A DNA stretch of 33,707 nucleotides from an uncultured Porphyromonadaceae bacterium (lineage in GTDB: Bacteria > Bacteroidota > Bacteroidia > Bacteroidales > Muribaculaceae). Location of the stretch: contig CAMWQE010000004.1 in the NCBI GenBank assembly GCA_947176335.1, forward strand, positions 1 through 33,707, given 5' to 3'. Positions 15,696 to 23,335 of this stretch are shown here, piece after piece. A model generated the notes under the pieces. That model was given only the letters and a program-made list of their open reading frames with translations. It was not told the DNA's origin and ran no database searches. How positions within the stretch are numbered: the first letter of the stretch is position 1; each line of letters opens with the position of its first letter. Made by a program: the position numbers and the translations under genes.

Positions 15696-17168
15696 ATGGA
15701 CTTCACCACGCTGCCCGATTCGCTCGGTCACCTTCTCACTTACCACCGGGAAGCACCGTTGATTTTTTCAAGCGGGTTGTTTTGGGTGCTGTTCGTTTGC
15801 TTCATGCCGCTTTATGCTCTGCTGCGTCAGCGAAAATGGCAGATGTTCGTTTTCGTTATCGCTTTCAGCTTGTATTTTTATTACAAATGCAGCGGATGGT
15901 TTTTCCTTCTCCTTGTATCGACCTCCGTCATAGATTGGTTCATCAGCCGGGCGATGGTAGAGATAGGGTCATCGGCAGGCAGGAAATGGCTTGTCGCCCT
16001 TTCGGTAGTGATTTCACTCTCCGTACTCGGCTTCTTCAAGTATGCCAACTTCTTTCTATGGAACTGGAACGCTATGGTCGAAGGCAATTTCCAGCCACTG
16101 ACTCTTATACTCCCTGTCGGCATATCATTCTACACCTTCCAGTCCATAAGCTACATTGTTGATGTGTACCGCCGCAAGATTGCACCGGCGGAAACATGGG
16201 GAGAATACCTCTTTTTCCTCTCATTTTTTCCCGCACTTGTTGCCGGACCTATCGTCAGGGCTGAAAATTTCCTTCCGCAGCTCCGGGAAAACCGCCGCGC
16301 AGACCATAGTGAAGTCTACGGAGGATTATGGCTGATATTGTCCGGAGTAATAAAGAAAGCCGTTATAGCAGACTACATCGCGCAGTACAATGACCTTATT
16401 TTCGCCTCCCCTACCGGATACTCCGGATTTGAATCCCTCATGGGAGTAATCGGCTATACCATGCAGATTTACTGTGATTTCTCCGGCTACTCCGATATGG
16501 CAATAGGGCTTGCACTGATAATGGGCTTCCGACTGGACATTAACTTCAATCTGCCTTACAAATCGCAGAGTCTCACCGAATTCTGGCGCAGATGGCATAT
16601 ATCCCTCTCAACATGGCTGCGCGACTATGTTTATATTCCGCTTGGAGGAAACCGCCACGGCACATTCCGCACCTACCTCAACAATTTCCTGACTATGCTC
16701 ATCGGAGGGCTCTGGCACGGGGCAGCATGGAAATTCATCTTCTGGGGAGGGATGCACGGCATCGGTCTTATCATAAACAAACTGTGCCGCCCTTTCACAT
16801 CGCGTTTTGACGGCAAAACCTGGTTTTCAATCCTTGCCGGATTCATCACAGTCATTTATGTCTCTCTCCTATGGGTATTTTTCCGCGCCGACTCATTTAC
16901 CGATTCCATCCTCATCATCAAAAACATTTTCTGTAACTTTTCCCCGCAGTGCATTCTCCCCTTCATTGAGTTCCGGTCACTTTGGGTGGTACTTATGGCA
17001 CTCATAATAATAGCGCACTACTTGCCGGAGCAGTGGCATGACCGCGCCGCCGGTATTTTCATCCGGGCGCCGTGGATTATCAAACTACTCGTGTTTCTAA
17101 TTGTGGTACAGCTCGTTATTGAATTCTCCGGCGAAGACATCGCCCCCTTCATCTACTTCCAGTTCTGA
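15696..17168 (+). CDS. MBOAT-family membrane O-acyltransferase (AlgI/DltB-like)
   Basis: The 490-residue polytopic protein (about ten or more membrane segments) has the classic MBOAT signatures: FYTFQSISYIVDVYRR, the amphipathic stretch LTEFWRRWHISLSTWLRDYVYIPLGGNR with H301, and IGGLWHGAAW with the presumed catalytic H341. It should transfer acyl groups, usually acetyl, from the cytoplasm to an acceptor handled outside the membrane. The SGNH hydrolase gene ends 6 bp upstream and is its expected periplasmic partner. This is the last gene of the ruvX operon; the convergent restriction-modification unit ends 18 bp beyond it. Confidence 0.92.
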   Translation: MDFTTLPDSLGHLLTYHREAPLIFSSGLFWVLFVCFMPLYALLRQRKWQMFVFVIAFSLYFYYKCSGWFFLLLVSTSVIDWFISRAMVEIGSSAGRKWLVALSVVISLSVLGFFKYANFFLWNWNAMVEGNFQPLTLILPVGISFYTFQSISYIVDVYRRKIAPAETWGEYLFFLSFFPALVAGPIVRAENFLPQLRENRRADHSEVYGGLWLILSGVIKKAVIADYIAQYNDLIFASPTGYSGFESLMGVIGYTMQIYCDFSGYSDMAIGLALIMGFRLDINFNLPYKSQSLTEFWRRWHISLSTWLRDYVYIPLGGNRHGTFRTYLNNFLTMLIGGLWHGAAWKFIFWGGMHGIGLIINKLCRPFTSRFDGKTWFSILAGFITVIYVSLLWVFFRADSFTDSILIIKNIFCNFSPQCILPFIEFRSLWVVLMALIIIAHYLPEQWHDRAAGIFIRAPWIIKLLVFLIVVQLVIEFSGEDIAPFIYFQF

Positions 17169-17174
17169 TTTTCC

Positions 17175-17188
17175 AGGTATCAATACCT
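17175..17188. terminator. small hairpin between convergent genes
   Basis: AGGTAT-CA-ATACCT forms a 6-bp stem flanked by TTTT on the left and AAAA on the right. It lies between the MBOAT stop and the end of the methylase gene, overlapping the latter's stop codon. It may end transcription from both sides, but it is short. Confidence 0.4.
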
Positions 17189-18062
17189 AAAAGGGCAAAT
17201 CAATCCCATAATAGGATTCATCCTCACTTATTCTGTGGGAAGTGTTAAATAATGGTGACTGAGCCTGCAACTTATCCATTATCTCTTTTCGCTTTGAAGG
17301 GATGGCAATCTCAAGCTTACGGGCTTTGCTTAGTTTCAGAAAATCCTCGCAACAGTCTATGCCAAGAAAACGTCGGTCCAACAGATTCGCTGCTATTCCG
17401 GTGGTACTGCTGCCTGTAAAAGGATCCAATATCCACGCTCCAGGAAGAGTTGACGCCTGAATAATACAGGCTAAAACACAAAGCGGTTTTTGAGTCGGAT
17501 GCTTGCCACAGGTTTTCTCCCACCTTGCAATAGACGGCAACCGCCACACATCACGCATTTGTTTTCCACCGTTTATACTTTTCATCAATTCATAATTAAA
17601 AAAATGAGAAACTTTTCGGTCCTTACGAGCCCAAAGTATATATTCTGTGGAAAAAGTAAAATACTTGCATGACAAATTAGGCGGTGGATTAGTCTTCTCC
17701 CATGTAATGCAGTTCAAAATCTTGAAGCCTGCTTCAGTGAGGCATCGTGCCACAGAGAAAATATTATGAAAAGTACCGCTTATCCATATCGTCCCATTGC
17801 TTTTAAGCTTGTTCCGGCAAGCACTTATCCATTCCTTATCGAATCTGTAATCTTCTTCGTAGCCATGAGATTTATCCCATTCCCCTTTATTTACAGACAC
17901 GATTTTACCGCTCTGAATACTGATTCCGCCATTTGAAAGACGATAAGGAGGATCGGCAAAGATCATATCGAACTTGAAATCAAAAGATTTCATTTGCTCG
18001 ACACAATCTCCTTTCAATAGAGTAAAGTTTCTGTCTTCTGATTTATAGTAAGCCGTAGGCAT
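17187..18062 (-). CDS. DpnA-like beta-class N6-adenine DNA methyltransferase of a DpnII-type R-M system
   Basis: The 291-residue methylase has motif IV DPPY at 37-40 (IFADPPYRLS) ahead of motif I at 213-222 (DPFTGSSTTG). This order is that of beta-class amino-methyltransferases. The preceding KHPTQKP (187-193) is the usual motif X lead-in. The C-terminus (EDESYYGIDLPF) looks like the second methylase of DpnII systems, DpnA, which can methylate single-stranded GATC. Specificity here is inferred from the neighbouring DpnII-family nuclease. Its start overlaps the nuclease stop as TAATG, so translation is coupled. It is the last gene of the operon; in classical DpnII the order is dpnM-dpnA-dpnB, whereas here this methylase follows the nuclease. 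Confidence 0.9.
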   Translation of the reverse strand: MPTAYYKSEDRNFTLLKGDCVEQMKSFDFKFDMIFADPPYRLSNGGISIQSGKIVSVNKGEWDKSHGYEEDYRFDKEWISACRNKLKSNGTIWISGTFHNIFSVARCLTEAGFKILNCITWEKTNPPPNLSCKYFTFSTEYILWARKDRKVSHFFNYELMKSINGGKQMRDVWRLPSIARWEKTCGKHPTQKPLCVLACIIQASTLPGAWILDPFTGSSTTGIAANLLDRRFLGIDCCEDFLKLSKARKLEIAIPSKRKEIMDKLQAQSPLFNTSHRISEDESYYGIDLPF

Positions 18063-18919
18063 TAAACTAACACTTTAGACATTACTCCATTCTCCAGATC
18101 GGATATATTATATAGATCATCCAGCACATCAAAAGTCTCCCGCAGATTATTTTTTGCCTTATGCCATCCAAAGCCATCTGTAATCCATACAAACTTAAAA
18201 TAATCCAGATCCTTAGTCTCCATGGTTATAGTTTTATAGCTACGGGCAGTCTCATTCAATTTAGAACCACTGCTGCTGTAAAAGTTGGTTTCTATTCCAT
18301 AAATACAATTCTCACCTTTCACAACAAAGTCAAAACGCTTCTCGGCGCTACCGTTATTTGAGATTGAAGATAAATCTATATTCCATTTATTTTCAATTTC
18401 ATGGATGTACATCTCCTTGAAGTAATCGACCCCTTTCCTCAATCCTGCTTTAATAAGAAATCCCTCCACGAGATTTTCCATAAGATCTCCCCCACGATTC
18501 TTACGCCCATTTGAATCAAGACCTACCTCTATACCGGTAACATAATCCACCAGATTATTTACAATATGGTTTTCCATAAGATCAAATAATCCAGTCCTGC
18601 GCATGAATGCTGCATATTCGTCTATAGTATAGTTGGGATTCTGAAAATCAAAGTCATGGAGTCCGTTTTCATCCATCACCATAATATCCCGCTCACGTTT
18701 AGCCAGCAAAATCGGGATGCACCGGAGGGTTTCCGGATAAAGCTTCACAATCTTTTTAAAGTCCTCCTCTATTGTCTTAGACCCAATCAAGGAGTTCAGT
18801 ATATTCAAAGGAATCCTTATCTCATCCACATTTCTATAAACTTTGTCGAAATCAACATAGTATCTATAGTCTGCTATAGACGGAATGAAATCGGCTAACC
18901 ATGATTCAAAGTCTCTCAT
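18062..18919 (-). CDS. DpnII/MboI-family type II restriction endonuclease, predicted GATC cutter
   Basis: The 285-residue protein carries the hallmark stretches of the DpnII/MboI family: GLDSNGRKNRGG (134-144), KRFDFVV (194-200), IETNFY (209-214), SGSKLNE (217-223) and WITDGFGW (245-252). D197 and E210 fit the acidic positions of the PD-(D/E)xK fold, with Asn in place of the usual Lys, as I recall for this family. It would cut unmethylated GATC in double-stranded DNA. It begins 7 bp after the Dam-like methylase stop and overlaps the second methylase by one base. All family blocks are intact, so the enzyme is predicted to be active. Confidence 0.92.
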   Translation of the reverse strand: MRDFESWLADFIPSIADYRYYVDFDKVYRNVDEIRIPLNILNSLIGSKTIEEDFKKIVKLYPETLRCIPILLAKRERDIMVMDENGLHDFDFQNPNYTIDEYAAFMRRTGLFDLMENHIVNNLVDYVTGIEVGLDSNGRKNRGGDLMENLVEGFLIKAGLRKGVDYFKEMYIHEIENKWNIDLSSISNNGSAEKRFDFVVKGENCIYGIETNFYSSSGSKLNETARSYKTITMETKDLDYFKFVWITDGFGWHKAKNNLRETFDVLDDLYNISDLENGVMSKVLV

Positions 18920-18926
18920 TCCATTA

Positions 18927-19832
18927 TCAATTAAAAACGTTTGATATTATCAGTTCAGAAATCTGTCCGCGCCCCTCTGCACAGGAATTCACCATTCTTG
19001 ATGCCGAGACCCTCCTGATTGAAAAAGGTTTATATAATTTGTCAAAGAAATTATCATCCCCATCTATATTCCGGGGATCAGAATTACTTGCCACAAACAG
19101 GGATTTGTTAAAGGAAAGCTGCTCACAGAAGTCCCGGAGCCTCATTTGCTCCGTATCATCAAATCCGTTTTTTGAATAGGAAGTGAAACTTGATGTTTCA
19201 CTCAGCGGACGATAGGGTGGATCCAGATAATACAGCACATCCTTGCCGGCATAGCATGCTGTATCGGCAAAATCGCCGCACAGTATCTCCACTTTCTGCA
19301 AAAGGGAGGAATCCGCTCTTAACGTTTCCTCGTCACATATACGGGGATTGACATATTTCCCATGAGGCACATTAAATTTACCCTTGGAGTTTACCCGATA
19401 AAGACCGTTAAAACAGGTGCGGTTCAAAAAAATGAACAATGCGGCTGTCTCAACATCCGAGTTTTCATCTTCATTGAATCGTTTTCGCTGGTCGATATAA
19501 TACTCCTTACGCATACTGTCGTTCAAGGAGCAGTATTCTTTTTGGAAACTGCCAAGCTCCGATATAAGGGCATCCACCTTATCCCTGACAACCTTGTATG
19601 TACAGATCAGTTCCTCATTAATGTCGTTGATAATCGCTTTCTCTATATTAGGATACTCCTGGAGGATCCAGAAAAGCACAGCACCTCCACCAACAAAAGG
19701 CTCTACATAAGTAATCGCCCCTTGTTGCGACAAGTCATCAGGCAGGGTTTTCTTTATATCGGAAAGCAACTGGGTCTTACCTCCGACCCATTTAACAAAA
19801 GGCTTTGCAGGATATATATTGGATCGCCTCAT
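18927..19832 (-). CDS. dam: Dam-like (D12 class, alpha) N6-adenine DNA methyltransferase of the DpnII-type system
   Basis: The 301-residue protein starts with the alpha-class motif X/I region (KPFVKWVGGKTQLL, 10-23; EPFVGGGAVLF next) and has motif IV DPPY at 204-207 (YYLDPPYRPLS). It matches the DpnM/Dam group that methylates adenine in GATC and would protect the host from the nuclease encoded 7 bp downstream. The ATG lies only 5 bp after the stop of the M64 peptidase gene. No -7 box is visible in that gap, so transcription likely comes from the peptidase promoter or from a site inside its 3' end. By eye, the three R-M genes are AT-richer than the operons on both sides, which fits acquisition by transfer. 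Confidence 0.92.
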   Translation of the reverse strand: MRRSNIYPAKPFVKWVGGKTQLLSDIKKTLPDDLSQQGAITYVEPFVGGGAVLFWILQEYPNIEKAIINDINEELICTYKVVRDKVDALISELGSFQKEYCSLNDSMRKEYYIDQRKRFNEDENSDVETAALFIFLNRTCFNGLYRVNSKGKFNVPHGKYVNPRICDEETLRADSSLLQKVEILCGDFADTACYAGKDVLYYLDPPYRPLSETSSFTSYSKNGFDDTEQMRLRDFCEQLSFNKSLFVASNSDPRNIDGDDNFFDKLYKPFSIRRVSASRMVNSCAEGRGQISELIISNVFN

Positions 19833-19837
19833 GAGTT

Positions 19838-21121
19838 TCAGTTCTGATTGCCGGTGTAAAACCGTATCAGGCGGTCAATGGCAGCAATGCACGCGTCGCA
19901 GAATGTCGGATATGTGTTGTTGCGCATCCTGCATTCATCGGCGGGACGATATACACCCTTGAAGGAATAACCTCCTCCTTCATATACTCCGACAGGATAT
20001 TTCTCCGCATCCTCAACCGGAGTGGGAACGGGTGTGCCCGGTTTTAGCAGTGCTTTCCATTTGCTGTCGAAATTACGCATTGTGGTGATATTCGGCTCCC
20101 ATGGCTCCACATCCTGCGGATAAGTATCCTCCATTACATCACCAGTGTAGAAATATTCATCCGCCAACCCGCCGAAACTGTGCCCGAACTCATGCACCAC
20201 AACCGGCTTGAACAGCTTATGGCGTGCAGCAGTAAGGGTATAACTGTTATAGATGCCACCGCCACCGTATTCGTCTGTGTTCGCCAATATTATAATATGT
20301 TCATAGGGAATGCCGTCCAGCGCATCATTTATGGCATACACTTTGTCGGTAGTCAGGTAACGGTCGGAATAGAAAGTGCTGAAATGACTTGAGAATGCAG
20401 TGCTTTTCCAATCCTTTAGGCGTGGGACGCTTACACCGCTCTCTGTCGAAGGTGTGGCTATTGCAACAAAGTTAAACTCATCGCGGTGGTCCTTGAACGG
20501 CGCATAGCTCAAAATCTCATCTACAGCACTCTGCGCATGGGTATAAAAAGAATCCATCTCCTCCGGGGTATAACCCTCCGCAAGTATTGCCACATCTATT
20601 GCATTGCTGCTGTCACCGCCTCGGTGCAACCACTTATGAGGAACAGGCTCTTTTATGCCTTTGAGTGCAACCAGCTCATCATCCGGACGGTAAACGTGCT
20701 TCATCTCAGATATTTTGTTATGCCGGCTGTCAAGCAAAGTCAGGCTGACAACTGCGCGCTCCTTAGGAAGAGGCACCAATACCGTGTGCTCCATTGCACG
20801 GGGAGTGCCAAGCGCCTCATCGGTTGCAAGCCATTCCTGGAAAAGTGTAGAGAAGGAATTGCGGTAAATCGTATCACCGGTAGCCTCGTCAACAACCGTC
20901 ACCTGACCGTTGCCGATGTAAGGCAGCTTGTCAAGGCTATGGCGGCGACCTGCCCAACCTGCGCTCTTGCTCTGCCCCATAAGGTTCACGGTAACACTTT
21001 TCGCATCCCCGCCAAGTATATAATCCACACGGAGTGTGCTGTCATTGAAATGGCTGTTGAAATCCGCTGCGCCAGCAGCTCCGGAAACCAGCAGTCCGGC
21101 TAATAAAAATGAAAATCTCAT
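19838..21121 (-). CDS. secreted M64-family metallopeptidase (IgA-peptidase family)
   Basis: The 427-residue protein has a type I signal peptide (MRFSFLLAGLLVSGAAGA), so it is exported. An N-terminal beta domain (about 20-145) precedes the peptidase domain (about 165-425). The zinc site is HEFGH at H310-H314 with E311 as base, followed by SFGGLADEY, where D321 is the probable third ligand of this family. M64 peptidases were named for a Clostridium enzyme that cleaves IgA; many gut Bacteroidales members have no tested substrate, so IgA cleavage is not claimed. Its own promoter lies directly upstream. The R-M operon follows its stop after 5 bp. Confidence 0.9.
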   Translation of the reverse strand: MRFSFLLAGLLVSGAAGAADFNSHFNDSTLRVDYILGGDAKSVTVNLMGQSKSAGWAGRRHSLDKLPYIGNGQVTVVDEATGDTIYRNSFSTLFQEWLATDEALGTPRAMEHTVLVPLPKERAVVSLTLLDSRHNKISEMKHVYRPDDELVALKGIKEPVPHKWLHRGGDSSNAIDVAILAEGYTPEEMDSFYTHAQSAVDEILSYAPFKDHRDEFNFVAIATPSTESGVSVPRLKDWKSTAFSSHFSTFYSDRYLTTDKVYAINDALDGIPYEHIIILANTDEYGGGGIYNSYTLTAARHKLFKPVVVHEFGHSFGGLADEYFYTGDVMEDTYPQDVEPWEPNITTMRNFDSKWKALLKPGTPVPTPVEDAEKYPVGVYEGGGYSFKGVYRPADECRMRNNTYPTFCDACIAAIDRLIRFYTGNQN

Positions 21122-21142
21122 CGCTGTAAAATCAATTTAGCG

Positions 21143-21175
21143 CAAAGATAGCCAAAATCAACCATTCCGCGCAAA
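21143..21175 (-). promoter_or_regulatory. promoter of the M64 peptidase gene
   Basis: On the minus strand TTTG (21175-21172) and TATCTTTG (21150-21143) are 21 bp apart, a textbook Bacteroidota promoter. The ATG at 21121 lies 21 bp downstream. The -33 box falls within the T-run of the fructokinase terminator. Confidence 0.82.
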
Positions 21176-21213
21176 AGAAAAAATGCCCCCTGCACGAAAT
21201 AATGCAGGAGGCA
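21173..21213 (-). terminator. terminator of the fructokinase-MFS-GH32 operon
   Basis: TGCCCCCTGCA and TGCAGGAGGCA form an 11-bp stem with one mismatch around an 8-nt loop. On the minus strand a T-rich tract (TTTTTTCTTTT) follows at once. Confidence 0.88.
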
Positions 21214-21250
21214 CAAGAAGTGCATGAATATAAATAATGTGACAATCTAA

Positions 21251-22132
21251 TTATCTTTCTGTCAATTCTGCCGGAAGCACAGGCATTGCACCCTGCTTCG
21301 TGCATACGAATGCCGATGTCTGCACAGCCAGAGCATGAGCTTCTTCAACGCTTTTACCTTTAAGAATACCTGAGATGAAAGCGGCGGTGAAAGAATCACC
21401 GGCACCCACTGTGTCAGCGACCTCTACCTTAGGTGTTGGCTGGAAAGACACATGTCCGGGAGTAAATACATAGCTGCCGTTAATGCCACAGGTGAGAATG
21501 AGCATCTTGAGGTTGTATTTGCCGAGAAGAATCCAGCATTTGTCCTGAAGGTCAATTCCGGGATACCCGAACATACGGCTGACCATAACCAATTCCTCAT
21601 CATTTATCTTCAGGATATTGCAACGCTCCATCGAGTCGCAAAGAATCTCCTTGGTGTAGAATCCCTGGCGCAGGTTTACATCAAATACCACAAGTCGGTC
21701 ATCATCCTCAGGCATCGCGTCAAGAAACTGGTTGATTGTGGTTCTCGATACTATGTTGCGCTGTGCAAGCGAACCGAAGCACACAGCCTTCGCCCTTTTG
21801 GCAAGAGCCTCAAGCTGGGGAGTATAGGGAATATTATCCCATGCAACATTCTCCTTGATCTCATATTGGGGAATGCCTGCCTGGTCTATCTCGACCTGCA
21901 CGGTGCCGGTCGGGTAAGGCACCTCCGCAATCAGGTGGTTGAGCCCCTTGGAGGTGAAATTCTCGACAATCTCTTTTCCTAACGCATCTGCGCCTACAGC
22001 GCTGACTACACAGCTGGGTAAACCGAACTGCGATACATGATAGGCAAAATTCGCAGGAGCGCCACCTATCTTTTTTCCTTCGGGCAGCACATCCCATAGT
22101 GCCTCGCCCATTCCAACTACAATGTCTTCCAT
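21251..22132 (-). CDS. PfkB-family fructokinase
   Basis: The 293-residue cytosolic sugar kinase has the PfkB N-terminal glycine motif GGAPANFA (23-30) and the C-terminal DTVGAGDSF (240-248) with catalytic base D246. It should phosphorylate fructose to fructose-6-phosphate using ATP. The context supports fructose as substrate: it lies 9 bp after an MFS sugar transporter gene and shares an operon with a GH32 fructanase, the same set as in the B. thetaiotaomicron fructan locus. It is the last gene of the operon and is followed by a strong terminator. Confidence 0.93.
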   Translation of the reverse strand: MEDIVVGMGEALWDVLPEGKKIGGAPANFAYHVSQFGLPSCVVSAVGADALGKEIVENFTSKGLNHLIAEVPYPTGTVQVEIDQAGIPQYEIKENVAWDNIPYTPQLEALAKRAKAVCFGSLAQRNIVSRTTINQFLDAMPEDDDRLVVFDVNLRQGFYTKEILCDSMERCNILKINDEELVMVSRMFGYPGIDLQDKCWILLGKYNLKMLILTCGINGSYVFTPGHVSFQPTPKVEVADTVGAGDSFTAAFISGILKGKSVEEAHALAVQTSAFVCTKQGAMPVLPAELTER

Positions 22133-22141
22133 GATTATCTG

Positions 22142-23323
22142 TTAGTTAACTTTTTTGATTCTGAATGTATAGTAGAGGAGATAAAGCACCCCTATAGTCA
22201 TAACAATCACCGCACCGATTTGTCCCATCGCGTCAGCAGCATATCCCATTGCGAGAGGAAAGACCGTACCGCCGAAAAGTCCCATAATCATTAGACCGGA
22301 CACCTCGTTTTTCTCGTTGGGAGAAAATATCAGAGCCTGCGAGAAAACCACCGAGAAGATGTTTGAGTTTCCGAAACCGATGAGTGCAAGACCGACATAG
22401 ATTCCGGTGATGCTGTGGCATACGAACAGTATCACCATTGCGGCAAGCATCATCGCAACGCTTATTCCGAAAAACAGCTTCGGAGACATTGACCTGAGCA
22501 GGAAAGCGCCGAGGAAACAGCCGATTGTGCGGAATATGAAGTAAACGCTTGTTGCGAAACCCGCCTCTTCAAGAGGAAGCCCAAGGCGCTCCATGATGAT
22601 TTTGGGTGCTGTGGTGTTTGTGCCTACATCAATACCCACATGGCACATGATTCCGATGAAGCAGAGCAGGATGAAAGGACGTCCGAGCAACCGGATGCAT
22701 TCCATTACACCGGAAGCCTTGTCCGGACGCTCCTCCTCGATTGGAGTTGCCGCAAGAGCCGAGATAGACAGCAGGCTGACAACGGCGTAGATAACGAACA
22801 AGGCTCGCCATCCGAGACCGAAAGTGGGGAAATAGGTTGTAGCACCCCATGCCGCGATTATCGGGGCGAGGAAAGAGGCGATTGCCTTGACAAACTGACC
22901 GAAAGTGAGGGTCGATGCAAGCTTGTCACCGCTTATAAGGTTTGTCACCAAGGGATTGAGTGAAGTCTGCATGACGGCGTTGCCTATGCCCAGGAGCGAG
23001 AAGGATAGCAACATTGTCATATAGCTATCGCCTGTGATAGGAATAATCAATGACACTCCGGTGATTACAAGGCTTATCAGCACGGTTCTTTTTCTTCCTA
23101 TCTTGTTCATCAGCATGCCGGTGGGCACTGAGAAGATAAGAAACCAGAAGAAAACGAGTGACGGAAACAGGTTTGCCTGTGAGTCTGTAAGAGACAGGTC
23201 TTTCTGCACATAATTGGACGCGGTGCCCACGAGGTCCACAAATCCCATTGCGAAGAAGCAGAGCATCACAGGAATAATCTGCATCAAAAAGGATTTGCGG
23301 TCAGTTGCTATTGACTGGTTCAT
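22142..23323 (-). CDS. MFS sugar transporter, probable fructose importer
   Basis: The 393-residue protein has about 12 membrane segments and MFS hallmarks: MLMNKIGRKRTVL after helix 2, a central charged loop (TPIEEERPDKA) between the halves, and an N-terminal half resembling the FucP/GlcP sugar-proton symporters. It should carry monosaccharide released in the periplasm into the cytoplasm. It sits between the GH32 gene (12 bp) and the fructokinase (9 bp), so fructose is the likely cargo. A glucose or other hexose role cannot be excluded from sequence alone. Confidence 0.9.
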   Translation of the reverse strand: MNQSIATDRKSFLMQIIPVMLCFFAMGFVDLVGTASNYVQKDLSLTDSQANLFPSLVFFWFLIFSVPTGMLMNKIGRKRTVLISLVITGVSLIIPITGDSYMTMLLSFSLLGIGNAVMQTSLNPLVTNLISGDKLASTLTFGQFVKAIASFLAPIIAAWGATTYFPTFGLGWRALFVIYAVVSLLSISALAATPIEEERPDKASGVMECIRLLGRPFILLCFIGIMCHVGIDVGTNTTAPKIIMERLGLPLEEAGFATSVYFIFRTIGCFLGAFLLRSMSPKLFFGISVAMMLAAMVILFVCHSITGIYVGLALIGFGNSNIFSVVFSQALIFSPNEKNEVSGLMIMGLFGGTVFPLAMGYAADAMGQIGAVIVMTIGVLYLLYYTFRIKKVN

Positions 23324-23335
23324 TGGATAGATTGG

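Noticed and set aside
19838-21121. Naming the M64 peptidase an IgA protease
   Set aside because: The zinc motif assigns the family only. Substrate cannot be read from sequence and many gut homologues are untested.
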